In this document: positions 54,221 through 64,000 of the stretch, in pieces
Numbering within the stretch: position 1 is the stretch's first letter
Layout: each line of letters begins with the position of its first letter
Assembly (NCBI GenBank): GCA_003013855.2
Contig: ML058477.1
Coordinates: 3,968,001-4,032,000, forward strand
DNA: 64,000 nucleotides
Source of the DNA: Liriodendron chinense
Taxonomy: Eukaryota > Streptophyta > Magnoliopsida > Magnoliales > Magnoliaceae
Direction: 5' to 3'
Program-made: the position numbers and the translations under genes
Notes under the pieces: model-generated
What the model was told of the DNA's origin: nothing
The model's database searches: none
What the model saw: the letters and a program-made list of their open reading frames with translations, nothing else

Positions 54221-54881
54221 GACAATGCGTGATTACATTAATGAAAGCAATATACATATTGAGACACGACGTAAGACGATGGGGGAATACCGAAATGAAG
54301 CAAAATCAAATAATGATCATCCGGGGAAAACATTACGTGATTACCGGATTAAAAATAATATGAGTGTTCCACCGGTTATGGTAGGAGGTGTGCAACAACA
54401 AAAGGAACGGGTGAATAATGGCCAACCGGTTATGACAATGTGTGATCAATTGTATGGATATGCCTATCAACCATCATATAACTCCTCATCCTACAATGCG
54501 TATGGTCTTAATTGGGAAAACCACCATTCTCCTTGTTTAAGGGAAGAACCAACCGTGGTTATTAACAATCACCCTAAAACGTCTTCCTCTTGTGATGACA
54601 TGTATACACAAATACTTGAGGAAGTATGGAATGAGTATGTAGATGAACAATCAAATCAAACTTACTCGCCATCTTGTGAAGACGTTGAGCCTGAAATTGG
54701 GAGCATCGAATCAATCCCCTTTAATGAGGAGGATGGGGCTACCCAAGTCCCACTTTCTTCGAATTTAATGAATAGACTTTTAGAGGAGGTTGATCTCGAT
54801 GATCCCAATGTCATCACAATTATTGTGAGTCGACAATCTCTTTTGGATACTTTGAACTTAATGATGAAGAGATTTCAATGA
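54054..54881 (+). CDS. Acidic ORF 1 of the non-autonomous element, unknown function
   Basis: An uninterrupted frame runs from ATG 54225 to 54881 (218 codons): RDYINESNIHIETRRKTMGE, CDQLYGYAYQPSYNSSSYNA, YTQILEEVWNEYVDEQSNQT, and an acidic end. The same frame upstream of the poly-C run gives protein-like HCDRDPSKHEYFSEIQGTSA back to ATG 54054 with two stops, so the ancestral start may be 54054. No Gag, zinc knuckle or enzyme motif is seen. It is Asn/Glu/Ser-rich and probably soluble. Codons overlap ORF 2 by ATGA, but a single ancestral ORF with a frameshift is equally likely. Confidence 0.55.
54187..54218. repeat. Poly(C) run of 32
   Basis: Thirty-two C in the early part of ORF 1, encoding polyproline in the sense strand. 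Confidence 0.9.
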
Positions 54882-55825
54882 CGGTTGACGAACCCGAGGA
54901 ATCCATTAAATCTAAAAGCGATAGTGGGGTTACTTACAATGAGGGTTCAGTGGATGCTTATGAACCTATGGTTTCTTTTTCCGAAGGGCATAATGATTAT
55001 GAGTCTCTAGAGGATATGTATGCTAGAGAGATGGCCGAGGTTGATATTTTTGAGTCACTCCACCAACTTAACATGCTTAATTTTAATGTGGAGAATGAGA
55101 CTCCCATGAGTGAAAATTCATATTCTTTGGACGAATGCTTGACTCATTTTGAAAATTCAAACGGCCCCATTATTCAAGAGATTGTTAAAGCCTTGCATAC
55201 TTCTGACTTGGTGCCTCATACTAGTTATGGAGAACCTAGTTTGGAAGAATTCCACTCCATGGAAGGCGAGTCCCTGACCATCGAAACTGAATTTTTGCAC
55301 TCACTCAAGAAAGATCATGATCCTTCATCCGACTATTTCGATTTCTTAGAGGAATGCTTGGCCCACTCTTATGATCTTGATGATGAGATGATTAAGGAGT
55401 TGGACATTTTGTTACACACGGTGTCGGTGCCTAAAGAACACCATTCCACTGATTTACACTCTTTACCATTCTTTGTGGAAGCACCGTACAATTCTGAAAT
55501 TGTGGAGGAGACAACCTTAACCAATGAAAACTTGATGAATGTCTCTCCACCATCATGGGTCCTTCAGCCCATTGAAAATTCTAATTGGGAGGACCCGTTT
55601 TTAATCAATCATAACCCAAATCAGAATTTGAGGAGATATCTTTTTGCTGCTCTTATCTCCTCCTATCATGCATGTGGTGCACATAAATATTGGACTTCAA
55701 TGAAGACAAGCACCCATGTCTACTGTCGAGCAGGATTTTGGATGGTCCTCACGAGAAATTTATTGAAATTCATGAACATCCTTCTCAAATTTGATCATGT
55801 AGTCGATCAGACTAATCAAAGGTAG
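54878..55825 (+). CDS. Acidic ORF 2 of the non-autonomous element, unknown function
   Basis: 315 codons, starting MTVDEPEESIKSKSDSGVTY. It contains spaced, similar stretches: YSLDECLTHFENSNGPIIQE, DYFDFLEECLAHSYDLDDEM and IKELDILLHTV, which look like a degenerate internal repeat. The C-terminus, ISSYHACGAHKYWTSMKTST and VYCRAGFWMVLTRNLL, is Cys and aromatic rich. The same frame is open upstream for about 18 codons (SFGYFELNDEEIS precedes the ATG), which argues that ORF 1 and ORF 2 were one protein of about 560 residues before a frameshift near 54830. I recognise no known domain. Confidence 0.55.
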   Translation: MTVDEPEESIKSKSDSGVTYNEGSVDAYEPMVSFSEGHNDYESLEDMYAREMAEVDIFESLHQLNMLNFNVENETPMSENSYSLDECLTHFENSNGPIIQEIVKALHTSDLVPHTSYGEPSLEEFHSMEGESLTIETEFLHSLKKDHDPSSDYFDFLEECLAHSYDLDDEMIKELDILLHTVSVPKEHHSTDLHSLPFFVEAPYNSEIVEETTLTNENLMNVSPPSWVLQPIENSNWEDPFLINHNPNQNLRRYLFAALISSYHACGAHKYWTSMKTSTHVYCRAGFWMVLTRNLLKFMNILLKFDHVVDQTNQR

Positions 55826-56946
55826 GTAGGTAGGTTAGGATTTATTTTTTTGCAATTAGGATTGAATAAGTCTCATCGAGACAATGGAAGATGCTATAAT
55901 TGATCAACTTGCTAGCTCAGGTACTCTCGTTTTTACTCTCCTTTGTTTTATTTCATTGCTCTCATGTCATGCTTATTGCATATCTTGTTACATTGAGGAC
56001 GATGTAAGATTTTGGTTGGGAGGTGAGATTCCCTAGATGAATCTACTAGCTTTTGTGACATTTCAAGCAATTATGTAGAATTTTTTTTATTTTTCTAAAA
56101 TTCAAAACTCTTTTTAGAAAACGTTGTTTCTATGCATTCGGGATGATATGAGTATAAAAAAAGGAGATATGAAGTGAGTGATGTTGCAAATCTTGAACTG
56201 CTTTTAATTTAATAGTTTTATATGTGAATTCCCCTATTTATATAATTGATAGAAAATTTGAATACTTTTACACCTAGTTCACATTACATGATTTTCATGG
56301 TTTGAAAGGATTATGTGATTTGTGGATTGGCTAGACTTAGATTTAAGGTGTTGAGGAACCAAGCCGGGATACTTTGTCCATCCTTGTCCATGGGAAAATA
56401 ATGAAAGATATGGATTTCAAAAAATCCTATCTAATATAAATGAAAAAGGAAAAGGAAAAATGAAAATTGGGAATGATGGAAAAAATGGTGGAAAACTCCG
56501 AAAAAGGCTACCTATTACCAACCGGGGGATGGTCTACCCGTAACCAAAGCCGAAAATGGGACGTACTGTGAAAGCCGTCGGAAGGAAGGTAAGGAAATTC
56601 CTGTCATAGGCTTATTGTTGTCTGTACACCTTGAAATCCGTAGTTTAGTTGATCTATGGAGAAGATAATCCCAGAAACTCATGAGATAAACTTTCACTAT
56701 GCACACTAGGTTGAATTTGTTCGAGTTCTTCTATTTATCAATCAATCAGCAGGAATTTCATATGGACACTTATTGTGTTTTGAGAGTTTAAGGTTTCAAC
56801 TTCTATCACCAAATTTTTCTGAATTTGACACTTGTATGTCTTGGAATTGATAGAAACATAGTTTCTGAAGGAGAGTTGGTTTTTAGAGGTTGAACTTGTT
56901 TCACGCACGTTTTTCTCGGGACTAGCAAAAAGCTGGTTGGGGGGTG
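55826..56946 (+). other. 3' untranslated part of the Athila-like element and polypurine tract
   Basis: No frame. ACATTGAGGACGATGTAAGA and TTGGTTGGGAGGTG lie near 55990-56025. The tract GGTTGGGGGGTG (56935-56946) directly precedes the LTR start TGTTGAACC. Confidence 0.55.
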
Positions 56947-58160
56947 TGTTGAACCACTAATTTATACATTTGCCAACCCATTACATCACATTATATGCAT
57001 GGTTTTCATGTTTAAAAAGCCCATCTAATGCTTGTTTTGTGATTGTAGGAATGAGAGCGACTTCACCCAATTGGAGACCAAAAGGAGCACATTTCGGAGC
57101 CTTTTGATGGGGATCAAAGGTGGGCCAAAGAATGGTGAAGAAAGAGAGGAGGAAGAGGAAGAAAGAAAGAAGGAAAATGAAGAAAACAGAAGGCCCGACA
57201 GGTGAAGACCGGTCGGCCAACAGGTAGTCAGCTCCCTGGACTGACAAAAGATAGGTTAAGACTGGTCAAGACCGGTCGGCCACATGCAGACAGCGAATTG
57301 AAGTTTCTGAATCCAGTTTTTGGGTTTCCTAAGTGCGGGAGGACTCCGTAGTTCCACGATTCTTCCAAGTCGGTGATGCCTCTAAGCTATAAAAAGGACA
57401 CCTACAGCCTCTTCCTGATCCATCTAGCAACGTGGGGAGCAAAGAGATCAAGACCTAGGAGGCTTCCTAGCCTCCTACAACTAGTTTTCTTCTTCTTCTA
57501 GTTCTAGTTTCTAGTTTTTAATGTTTTCTTCTAGTTAACCTCTTAGCTAGAGCTAAGAGGTGAAGTTTGTAGTTTGTTTCAATGTTTTAATTCGTTTCTT
57601 CAAGTACCCTTCACTTATTTATGGATTTTCAAGTTCTAGTTTGAATAAAGTTTGGTTTTTTAGAAGTTTTGTGAGAGTTTGTGTACTCCGGACATGAGTT
57701 CCTTGCAATTCTCTGAGATTACCATGATTGGGTTGTTTGAATTCGAATTGTAGTAACCCTTAAGCATGCCATAGTCTCTTGGCATGGCTGTTACTCCGAA
57801 GGCTACAAGTTCAAGTTCTATGTGCTTCATTAGAACTAGAAATCTGATTTCTAGATTTAAGTAGGATTGTTTATGCTTGAATGTTATATCCTCCAATTAG
57901 ATGAGAGATAGGCTTTGATTCTAATTGTGTTGTGCTTGGAAGAATGGATTGGTATTGGACTACTACAAGTGGATCCTTGATGCTCTAGTTCTTCTTATTT
58001 TCAGATTTTTCCTATTTAATGTGAAAAACTATTTTCATAAACTTCTTAGATTCTAGTTATTAGATTAGTTGGAATTGTTTACCTCTTTCCCTGTGGATCG
58101 ACCCTGGTCTTACCGAGATTTATTACTACATCGCAGCCTTACACTCGAGGCGAGCGAACA
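56947..58160 (+). repeat. 3' LTR of the Athila-like element
   Basis: 1,214 bp, TGTTGAACCAC...GCGAACA, TATA box CTATAAAAAGG at 57387. Contains GACCGGTCGGCC words near 57200-57280. Confidence 0.8.
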
Positions 58161-58439
58161 CTAATCACCCCCCCTCTAGGACTTAACCATAATTCTAGTT
58201 GCTCCTTAAGCTTTTGCTCACGTATGCGTAGGGTATCGTGTTAGACTACCTGACGTAATTTCAGAGATTAGGGATGCTAATTTCATATGTTTGTTTTGTA
58301 TTGGGTTGAGTTTGGGCCGAAAAGGTCCATTCCTTAGCATTTAAGCATCCCTTAAACTCATCAACCGACACTTTAAGCTCTTGGAACATTTACTGATTTG
58401 TTTGATTAATTTACGTTTTCCCTTGTATAAACGCCTTTA

Positions 58440-59245
58440 AGGTGCCCTCCATGGAGAATTGATGTGGGACCATGTTTGGTGTTATGTTTTGCATGGGTGG
58501 CCCTCTTGAGGGTTGGTAGGATTGGTCGTGGGACCATTTCTCCAACTGAAATTTGGATTATTCTTCCAAGTAGAGTTATACGTGTTACCTATCGGTCCAT
58601 TGAAAGGCCGTTGATATCCATATGCAGCGTTTGCTTACTCTTGTAATACCTCTTTAAACGCAGGAATTGTAGAATAATCTTGTGTAGAGTATACATTAGC
58701 AGCACAAATCCTACATACGTTCTCAATATCTTTAGTGGAATTGGAAACTCCACTCTTACTAAGTTCCATGGCTTCTATCTTCCTTGTGAGGGTAGTTATC
58801 TTTGATTTAACATCGTCTTCTTCCTTAAGGATGTAAATCCCTCCTTTCTCTTTCTGTTGAGGAGGCTTAAGGTTACTAGATTTGTCTAAGGTATTCCATG
58901 ATTGGGCATTCTCGGCCAACATATCCAAGTAAATCCATGCATCCTCAAGATTTTTAGTCATAAACTCACTGTTACACATCATCTCTATGAATTGGTGTAT
59001 ATTCGATTTCAATCCTTCATAGAAGAAACTTATGATTCGACAAATCTCGTAGCCATGATGTGGACAAGTAAGTAAGAGGTCCTTATATCTCTCTCAACTT
59101 TGAAAGAAAGTTTCACCTTCTTTGACTGAAAAGTCATTATAATACGTCGAAGGGTTTTTGTTTTATGAGCCGAGAAGAAATTTTTAAAAAGCTCCCAGTC
59201 ATCCCAGTCCCAGTCTATGTCCTAATCGACCTCGGTCTTAGAGAG
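58440..59245 (-). pseudogene. Athila-type gag remnant
   Basis: The minus frame 59012-58635 reads IHQFIEMMCNSEFMTKNLED, AWIYLDMLAENAQSWNTLDK, GGIYILKEEDDVKSKITTLT and RKIEAMELSKSG. It ends with a degenerate knuckle CRICAANVYSTQDYSTIPAF. Upstream, broken frames give GETFFQSWERYKDLLLTCPHHG-like sequence. After one stop, downstream sequence gives AAYGYQRPFNGP and NNPNFSWRNGP, the usual Athila Gag tail. Gag would form the particle. No protease follows; the sequence meets the 3' LTR of the neighbouring element at 58160. Confidence 0.75.
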
Positions 59246-59627
59246 TGAAGCCCTGTTTTGGCCTTTTCTTTTGGACAGAAAGTGGTCTAACTAAACCACC
59301 CTCGGTTTGGAGACGGTTTGTGTGGTCACGTTCCCAACGGGACATAAACCACACAAACACAAACTAAAACTAAAACTAAGATTTAAATCCTAGAAATAAA
59401 AAAATTATTTGAAAACAAGAAAAAATAAAAAAAAAACTGAATTGAAAAAGAGTTCTAAGTTAGAAAGATATTACCCGATGCATTTGAAATAGAAGAAATT
59501 CCTACAAAACAAAACAAACAACGTTTGTTCTAGAAAATAAGAAAACTAATTCTAAGAAAACAGTAAATTCTACATATATAAGAACTATTCTATAACTACT
59601 AGAACATTAGAACTGATTAGCCAATTC

Positions 59628-59650
59628 GCCGGCAACGGTGCCGAAAGTTT
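59628..59650 (-). other. Primer binding site of the inverted Athila-type element
   Basis: Minus strand CGGCACCGTTGCCGGCGAA, an Asp-tRNA-type site with mismatches, between the inverted LTR end (TGTTCGCTCGCCTC on plus) and the gag remnant. Confidence 0.6.
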
Positions 59651-60685
59651 GTTCGCTCGCCTCAAGTGCAAGGCTGCGATGTAGTAATAACTCGGTGAGA
59701 CTGGAGTCGATCCACAAGGAAAAGAGAGAAACAATCCAAACTATTTTAATAACTCAAATTCAAATGGTTTAGGAAATTCAGTAATTTGAACTAGAACTAA
59801 AACAACAACTTAATTAAAGAAAATCAAAGAATTGAAATAAGAACTAGAGCACCAAGGAGTTACTTGTAGTAGTCCAATTCCAATCCATTCATCCAAGCAC
59901 AAACACAATTAGAATCAAAGTTCTATATCTCATCTAATTAGAAGATATTGCATTCAGTCACAAACAATCCCACTTAAATATGAAAAATTAGATTTCTAGT
60001 TCTAATTAAGTAAATAGAACTCAAACTTGTAGCCTACGAAGTAACAACTATACCAACAGATCACGGCATGCTCCAGGGTTACTACAATTTGAATATAATT
60101 AAACTAACATGGCAATCTCAAAGAATTGCACGAAACTCATGTTTGAAGTACACAAACTCTCATAATTCATCTAAAAATACTAACTTTATTCAAACTGGAA
60201 CTTGAAAATCCAAACCTTAAGTAAAGTGTACTTGAATAAATGAATTAAACATTAAAACTAACTACAAGCTTCACCCTTAGTCATAGCTAAGAGGTTCTAG
60301 CCAAGCATTATCATACTTAAATTAGAAATAAAAGAAAAACTACTTGAAAGCATAGAAAACTATAAAAACCCTAATTGGAGGAGTTGCAGACGCTCCATGA
60401 CGATCCTCTCCACCTCCAGAGACTTCCCAGTCCTTCTATGATGATTTTAGACGAGCCCTTAGGTGTCCTTTTATAGCTTTCACGCACTACTGCCAAAGAA
60501 TCTTCCAGAATTGCATAACAACTTATGCAGTTGCGCAAAAAAATTCAGAACCAATTTGGAAGTTTTTGAAATTTGCATGTGGCCGACCAGTCATGACCAG
60601 TCGGACTTATTAGTGCACAATCTAGGGAGCTCCAGCAAGATCTGGGTAGGCAGCTGATCGGTCTGACATCTGGCCGACCGGTCAT
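59651..60685 (-). repeat. 5' LTR of the inverted Athila-type element
   Basis: Homologous in reverse orientation to the 56947-58160 LTR: the same GAGGCGAGCGAACA end, GGATCGAC word, CTATAAAAGGACACC TATA region (minus, near 60476) and GACCGGTCGGCC-like words at 60585-60685. Much more diverged than the two direct copies. Its outer end is replaced or abutted by Tat element 2. Confidence 0.65.
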
Positions 60686-61615
60686 TGTTATAGTAAAAAA
60701 TAGCGGAGATCATCTGTTGGAGATAGACCCCGCGAGCACGTCTATCCGACTATCAAGAACGTCTGTTCGTGACTCGTATATTCTAATGATGCGCCGATCC
60801 CGCGAGCACGTCTATCCGACTATCGAGAACGTCTGTTCGCGACTCGTATATTCTAATGATGCGCCGCGAGCACGTCTATCCGACTATCGAGAATGTCTGT
60901 TCGTGACTCGTATATTCTAATGATGCGCCGACCCCGCGAGCAAGTCTATCCGACTATCGAGAACGTCTGTTCGCGACTCGTATATTAGGAAAAATGATGC
61001 TCGATTACCAAAGCTTCGAGAAGTTGTGATCGATACTGGAAGGTGAGGGAAGTTGTATTTTTCCTGCGAGCAGACCTTCTCACAAGTCGTTGAAAGGTAT
61101 CGTATCTATATGAGCGGGCACTTGGACTCGCGACCATCTTCTAACATGCGAACAGCTTTTTCTGTGGTAACATCTCTTAGCCCTCAGTACCAGTAGCCCG
61201 TATAAGCCGAGATTGGGCTTATCTTCTTCAGTGGTTCCGAGTCTCAAGGGATCGCTATCAAGGAACGAAACTATCGGACGAGTCATTGGATTAGATTTCC
61301 CTTCTATCTGACGATAAGAATCTTATCCCACGAAATCAGCGGGATCTCGATATCTTACGTAACAGATTGGATCATTTTGGATCTATATAAGGAGAAGACT
61401 CCATTAAGATACAGGTACACAATATTCAATCCCTAGCCTCGTTTTGCCTGGTGATTCTTCTTCCTGCTTTATCTGACTTAAGCATCGGAGGGCTAACGGC
61501 TGAACACCAGCCACCTTTAGTTGCTTTCCGTCTTCTTACAGGTCCGGCGGAGGAAGTCTCTGCTGGAGAGAAGGTGAACGACCGGAGGATCCTGTTACAA
61601 AATCTGATGTTAACA
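60686..61615 (+). repeat. 5' LTR of Tat element 2
   Basis: 930 bp. U3 contains four units starting near 60731, 60801, 60865 and 60935 (70, 64, 70 bases), each with CGCGAGCACGTCTATCC (one CAAG variant) and CGACTCGTATATT. TATA box CTATATAAGG near 61383. From 61070 on it matches the element 1 LTR closely. Confidence 0.85.
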
Positions 61616-61689
61616 GTTTGGCGCCGTCTGTGGGAATGACTTGATCGTCAAAATCAATCGTTCTAACCACCGATCAAAATCCTTCTGCG

Positions 61690-62783
61690 ATGCCTCCTAA
61701 AAAGGCTGTTCATCCTTTGACTTCAAGGCAGGCACCACCTCCGCCCGATGAGACGGAATCCATACCTGTTCTTCCACCCACTTTGACGAATATCCCTCAA
61801 GGAGCCCCAAATATGCCATCAGCAAACCCATTATTGGAGGCTTCTGGAAATCAAGACGATGTCCTGCGTTTCCTCGGAAATACTTTTCTAACTCTAAATG
61901 CCGGAGTTCAGGCCCTGTCGAATCGGCTTGATCAGCATTTCCCCGAACGGCAGAGACAACCCTCCGAAGGGTTACCACCGCATCCCATACCAGTGGCTTC
62001 CAGACATTCTATGGACGAACCGCAGGTCCCACCACACCATCCACCATCAAACCAGACACCACTTGGCAACCATCTCCCTGTGCCGTCTCCACATTCTATA
62101 CATTCTAGTTCGTCTCGACAACCTCAACCTCAGGGCTCCACCGCCGAAACATCAGGCTATACCTTACATCAGGCTATACCTTACCATGGGAAGGAGATCT
62201 CAAAAGAATCCATGATCGTTTTGACGTCATGGAACAGCGATATCAGGCAAATCGGACATCTGCCATCATGGCGGTGATACATCAATCCGAGTCCCCTTTT
62301 ACCAGCGAGGTTATGGAGGCACCGTTACCTAGAAAGTATCGAACGCCTGTTATCACCCCGTATACAGGTATTGGTGATCCTCTTGAACACCTGGAAACAT
62401 ATAGGTCTCTTATGGAGTTGGAGGGACATGGCTCAGAAATCATGTGTAAGGCTTTTTCCCTAACATTGAAAGAAGCAGCTCGTACGTGGTTTCGGGGATT
62501 AAAGCCTCATTCCATCAGCTCCTTTTCACAGTTATCGGAGATATTCCTTTCTCAATTCATGGGAAGCATTCGCATTAAGAAGCCAGCCTCCCATCTGATG
62601 GATCTGAAACAGCAGCATGGGGAGACAATAAAGGAGTTCACAGTACGGTTCACTGCAGAAGCCGTTCAGACTGAAGGTTATACTGAGGAAAAAGGTCTCA
62701 CAGCCCTCATAGCCGGAATAACGAGCGAGAAATTCAGGTTTGCCTTAGATAAAAGCCCTCCGAAAACTATGGCAGAGTTCTAA
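61690..62783 (+). pseudogene. gag of Tat element 2
   Basis: ATG 61690, MPPKKAVHPLTSRQAPPPPD. This copy keeps the base that element 1 lost (reading QHFPERQRQPSEGLPPHPIP). It is thrown out of frame near 62165 by a 17-bp tandem duplication of a CATCAGGCTATACCTTA-type word. The core frame resumes at 62229 (ARTWFRGLKPHSISSFSQLS) and ends in TAA at 62781 just after KTMAEF, where element 1 has a Gln codon. Confidence 0.8.
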
Positions 62784-64000
62784 GCCAAAGCTCAGAAGTA
62801 TATCAATGCAGAAGAAGTCGCATTGACACGCCATGGAGTACAGGGTAAGAAACGCAAGCCAGAAGGAACCTCTTCTACAGATAAAAAATATCGTCGTGAT
62901 CAACGCGACCGTTCTCCCAAGAAGCCTTATTCTGGTAAATATCATAACTACACTCCTCTTAATCGGTCTCATGAAAAGGTTCTAATGGAAATTAAACACA
63001 AGCCATATGTAAAGTGGCCTGCAAAGATCAAATCCGATCCCGAAAAGAGAGATAAGAGCAAGTTCTGTTACTTCCACAAAGATCACGGGCATAGAACCCA
63101 GGACTGCATCTCTCTACGAGATCATATTGAAGCCCTTATTCGAAAGGGCCATCTCCAGGATTATGTCGCTCGTAAAAATCGATCACCAGAAAGGGCGAAA
63201 GTCTCACCACACCAAAAGGAACCATCTCATCATCATACCGCCCAAGAGGACGCTGAGCCAACTGGAGAAATCTGCACCATCGTCGGAGGACCAGCTTGCG
63301 GGGACGACTCTCAAGCTTTAAGGAAAACGTATACTCGGAAGGCGTCTAAAGAACCCCAGCATATTTATTGGCTGGAACAGGCATCTAGCGCGTCAAAAGC
63401 CAGCCATTTTCCAATTTCCTTCTCCCTCGAAGATGCAGCAGGAATTCACTTCCCTCACGAAGACTCCATCGTAGTCGCATTAAAGGTATCGAATTATCTG
63501 ACTCATCGAATTATGGTGGATACAGGTAGTTCAGCTGATATTCTGTATCTGGAGGCTTTCAACAAAATGGCACTTGCCAGAAGCTTACTCAAACCAGTTT
63601 CGACTCCTCTCGTCGACTTCGGAGGTGAGGTGGTAACACCTGAAGGAAGCATTGATCTCCCAGTTACTTTTGGAGAAAGTCCAGCGAAGACTACCGTCTT
63701 CGTAAACTTCCTCGTGGTGGATCGTAAATCAGTATATAACGCCATTTTGGGGCGGCCATCGCTTAATAAGGTTGGGGCAGCCTTACACCCATCCTATTTA
63801 TGCGTCAAGTTCCCTACCCCAAATGGTGTTGGGGTTGTGCGAGGAAATCAAAAGGAGGCTCGGTCTTGCTATGAGATAGCCCTACAAGATCGAAAGAAAG
63901 CTCAAGCGACACCCGTTATGATGATAGCACAAGATTCACCCAACTCTTCAACAAACACCTCGTTAGATCCGAGAGAGAGCGCCCTTCAATCAGGAACTCC
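62784..64000 (+). CDS. Gag C-terminus and protease of Tat element 2, open to the window end
   Basis: From 62784 the frame shows no stop that I can find through 64000 (about 405 codons): AKAQKYINAEEVALTRHGVQ, the knuckle CYFHKDHGHRTQDC, the join HIYWLEQASSASKASHFPIS, and the aspartic protease site VDTGSSADILYLEAFNKM at about 63516. It continues to ILGRPSLNKVGAALHPSYLC and the linker to reverse transcriptase. Protease cleaves the polyprotein during particle maturation. The region that carries two stops in element 1 is intact here. Confidence 0.8.

Larger units (their letters stand above)
52880..58160 (+). mobile_element. Athila-like non-autonomous LTR element
   Basis: Two LTR copies share their last 900 bases (52880-53788 and 57250-58160) and end GAGGCGAGC(A/G)AACA. 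The 5' one lacks its first part, since the 3' LTR starts at 56947. An Asp-tRNA-type primer site follows the 5' LTR, and a purine tract precedes the 3' LTR. Between them, instead of gag-pol, there are only acidic ORFs and an Athila-style ACATTGAGGACGATGTAAGA word near 55990. It would need proteins in trans. Confidence 0.8.
60686..64000 (+). mobile_element. Tat element 2, 5' part, continues past the window
   Basis: LTR 60686-61615 (TGTTATAG...TTAACA), the same TGGCGCCGTCTGTGGGAA primer site at 61619, then gag and protease collinear with element 1. Same family as 27230-38235, but a diverged LTR U3. The element is cut off before reverse transcriptase. Confidence 0.85.

Noticed and set aside
57180..57290. 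GACCGGTCGGCC-type words shared between the Athila-like LTRs and the copia solo LTR near 22100 and 26125
   Set aside because: The similarity is limited to a short GC palindrome; other parts of these LTRs are unrelated, so common descent is not supported.

Overview
The window is repeat-dominated nuclear DNA from a flowering plant. This rests on Ty3/gypsy elements of Tat, Athila and chromovirus type, Ty1/copia elements, L1 and RTE LINEs, tRNA-like SINEs, a BED/DUF659 hAT transposase, plant mobile domain (PMD) genes, introns with GT..AG borders, and a four-copy (TTTAGGG) tract. I cannot name the species. Nothing resembles an operon, phage, plasmid or CRISPR array.

Layout. 1-4.2 kb: two decayed minus-strand PMD-type genes. 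4.2-6.7 kb: no gene. 6.7-18.5 kb: tandem repeat arrays and LTR-like modules, including two related 1.5-kb segments (A about 11.55-13.16 kb, B about 15.6-17.06 kb) that carry repeated stem-loops and break up a minus-strand gypsy gag/protease remnant. 18.9-19.8 kb: a non-autonomous hAT element with target site duplication (TSD). 19.9-20.7 kb: an L1 fragment. 21.4 kb: a SINE. 21.7-38.5 kb: one hAT transposase gene split by two insertions. The first is a copia solo LTR that itself holds a 3.8-kb internally deleted chromovirus. The second is an 11.0-kb Tat element with both LTRs, gag-pol and an intron-containing antisense ORF. 38.5-47.4 kb: lower-copy DNA with MITEs, a second SINE and the 3' end of what looks like an ordinary spliced host gene (exons 42.6-46.4 kb), whose large intron carries an antisense RTE LINE with a poly(A) retroposon inside it. 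47.5-51.3 kb: a minus-strand copia element lacking protease and most of integrase. 52.9-58.2 kb: an Athila-like non-autonomous element with its own acidic ORFs. 58.4-60.7 kb: an inverted Athila-type LTR plus gag. 60.7-64 kb: the 5' part of a second Tat element, cut by the window end.

The genes mostly do not cooperate in a pathway; they are the replication parts (gag, protease, reverse transcriptase, RNase H, integrase) of several transposon families at different stages of decay. Insertion order can be read from TSDs and from reading frames that rejoin when inserts are removed. The best leads for something undescribed are the covarying stem-loop repeats of segments A and B, the array of a CACATGCGC motif beside a TATA box at 14.4-15.1 kb, the acidic ORFs of the non-autonomous Athila-like element, and the fused reverse transcriptase/integrase frame of the shortened chromovirus. 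All identifications were made by reading the sequence; no database search was run.
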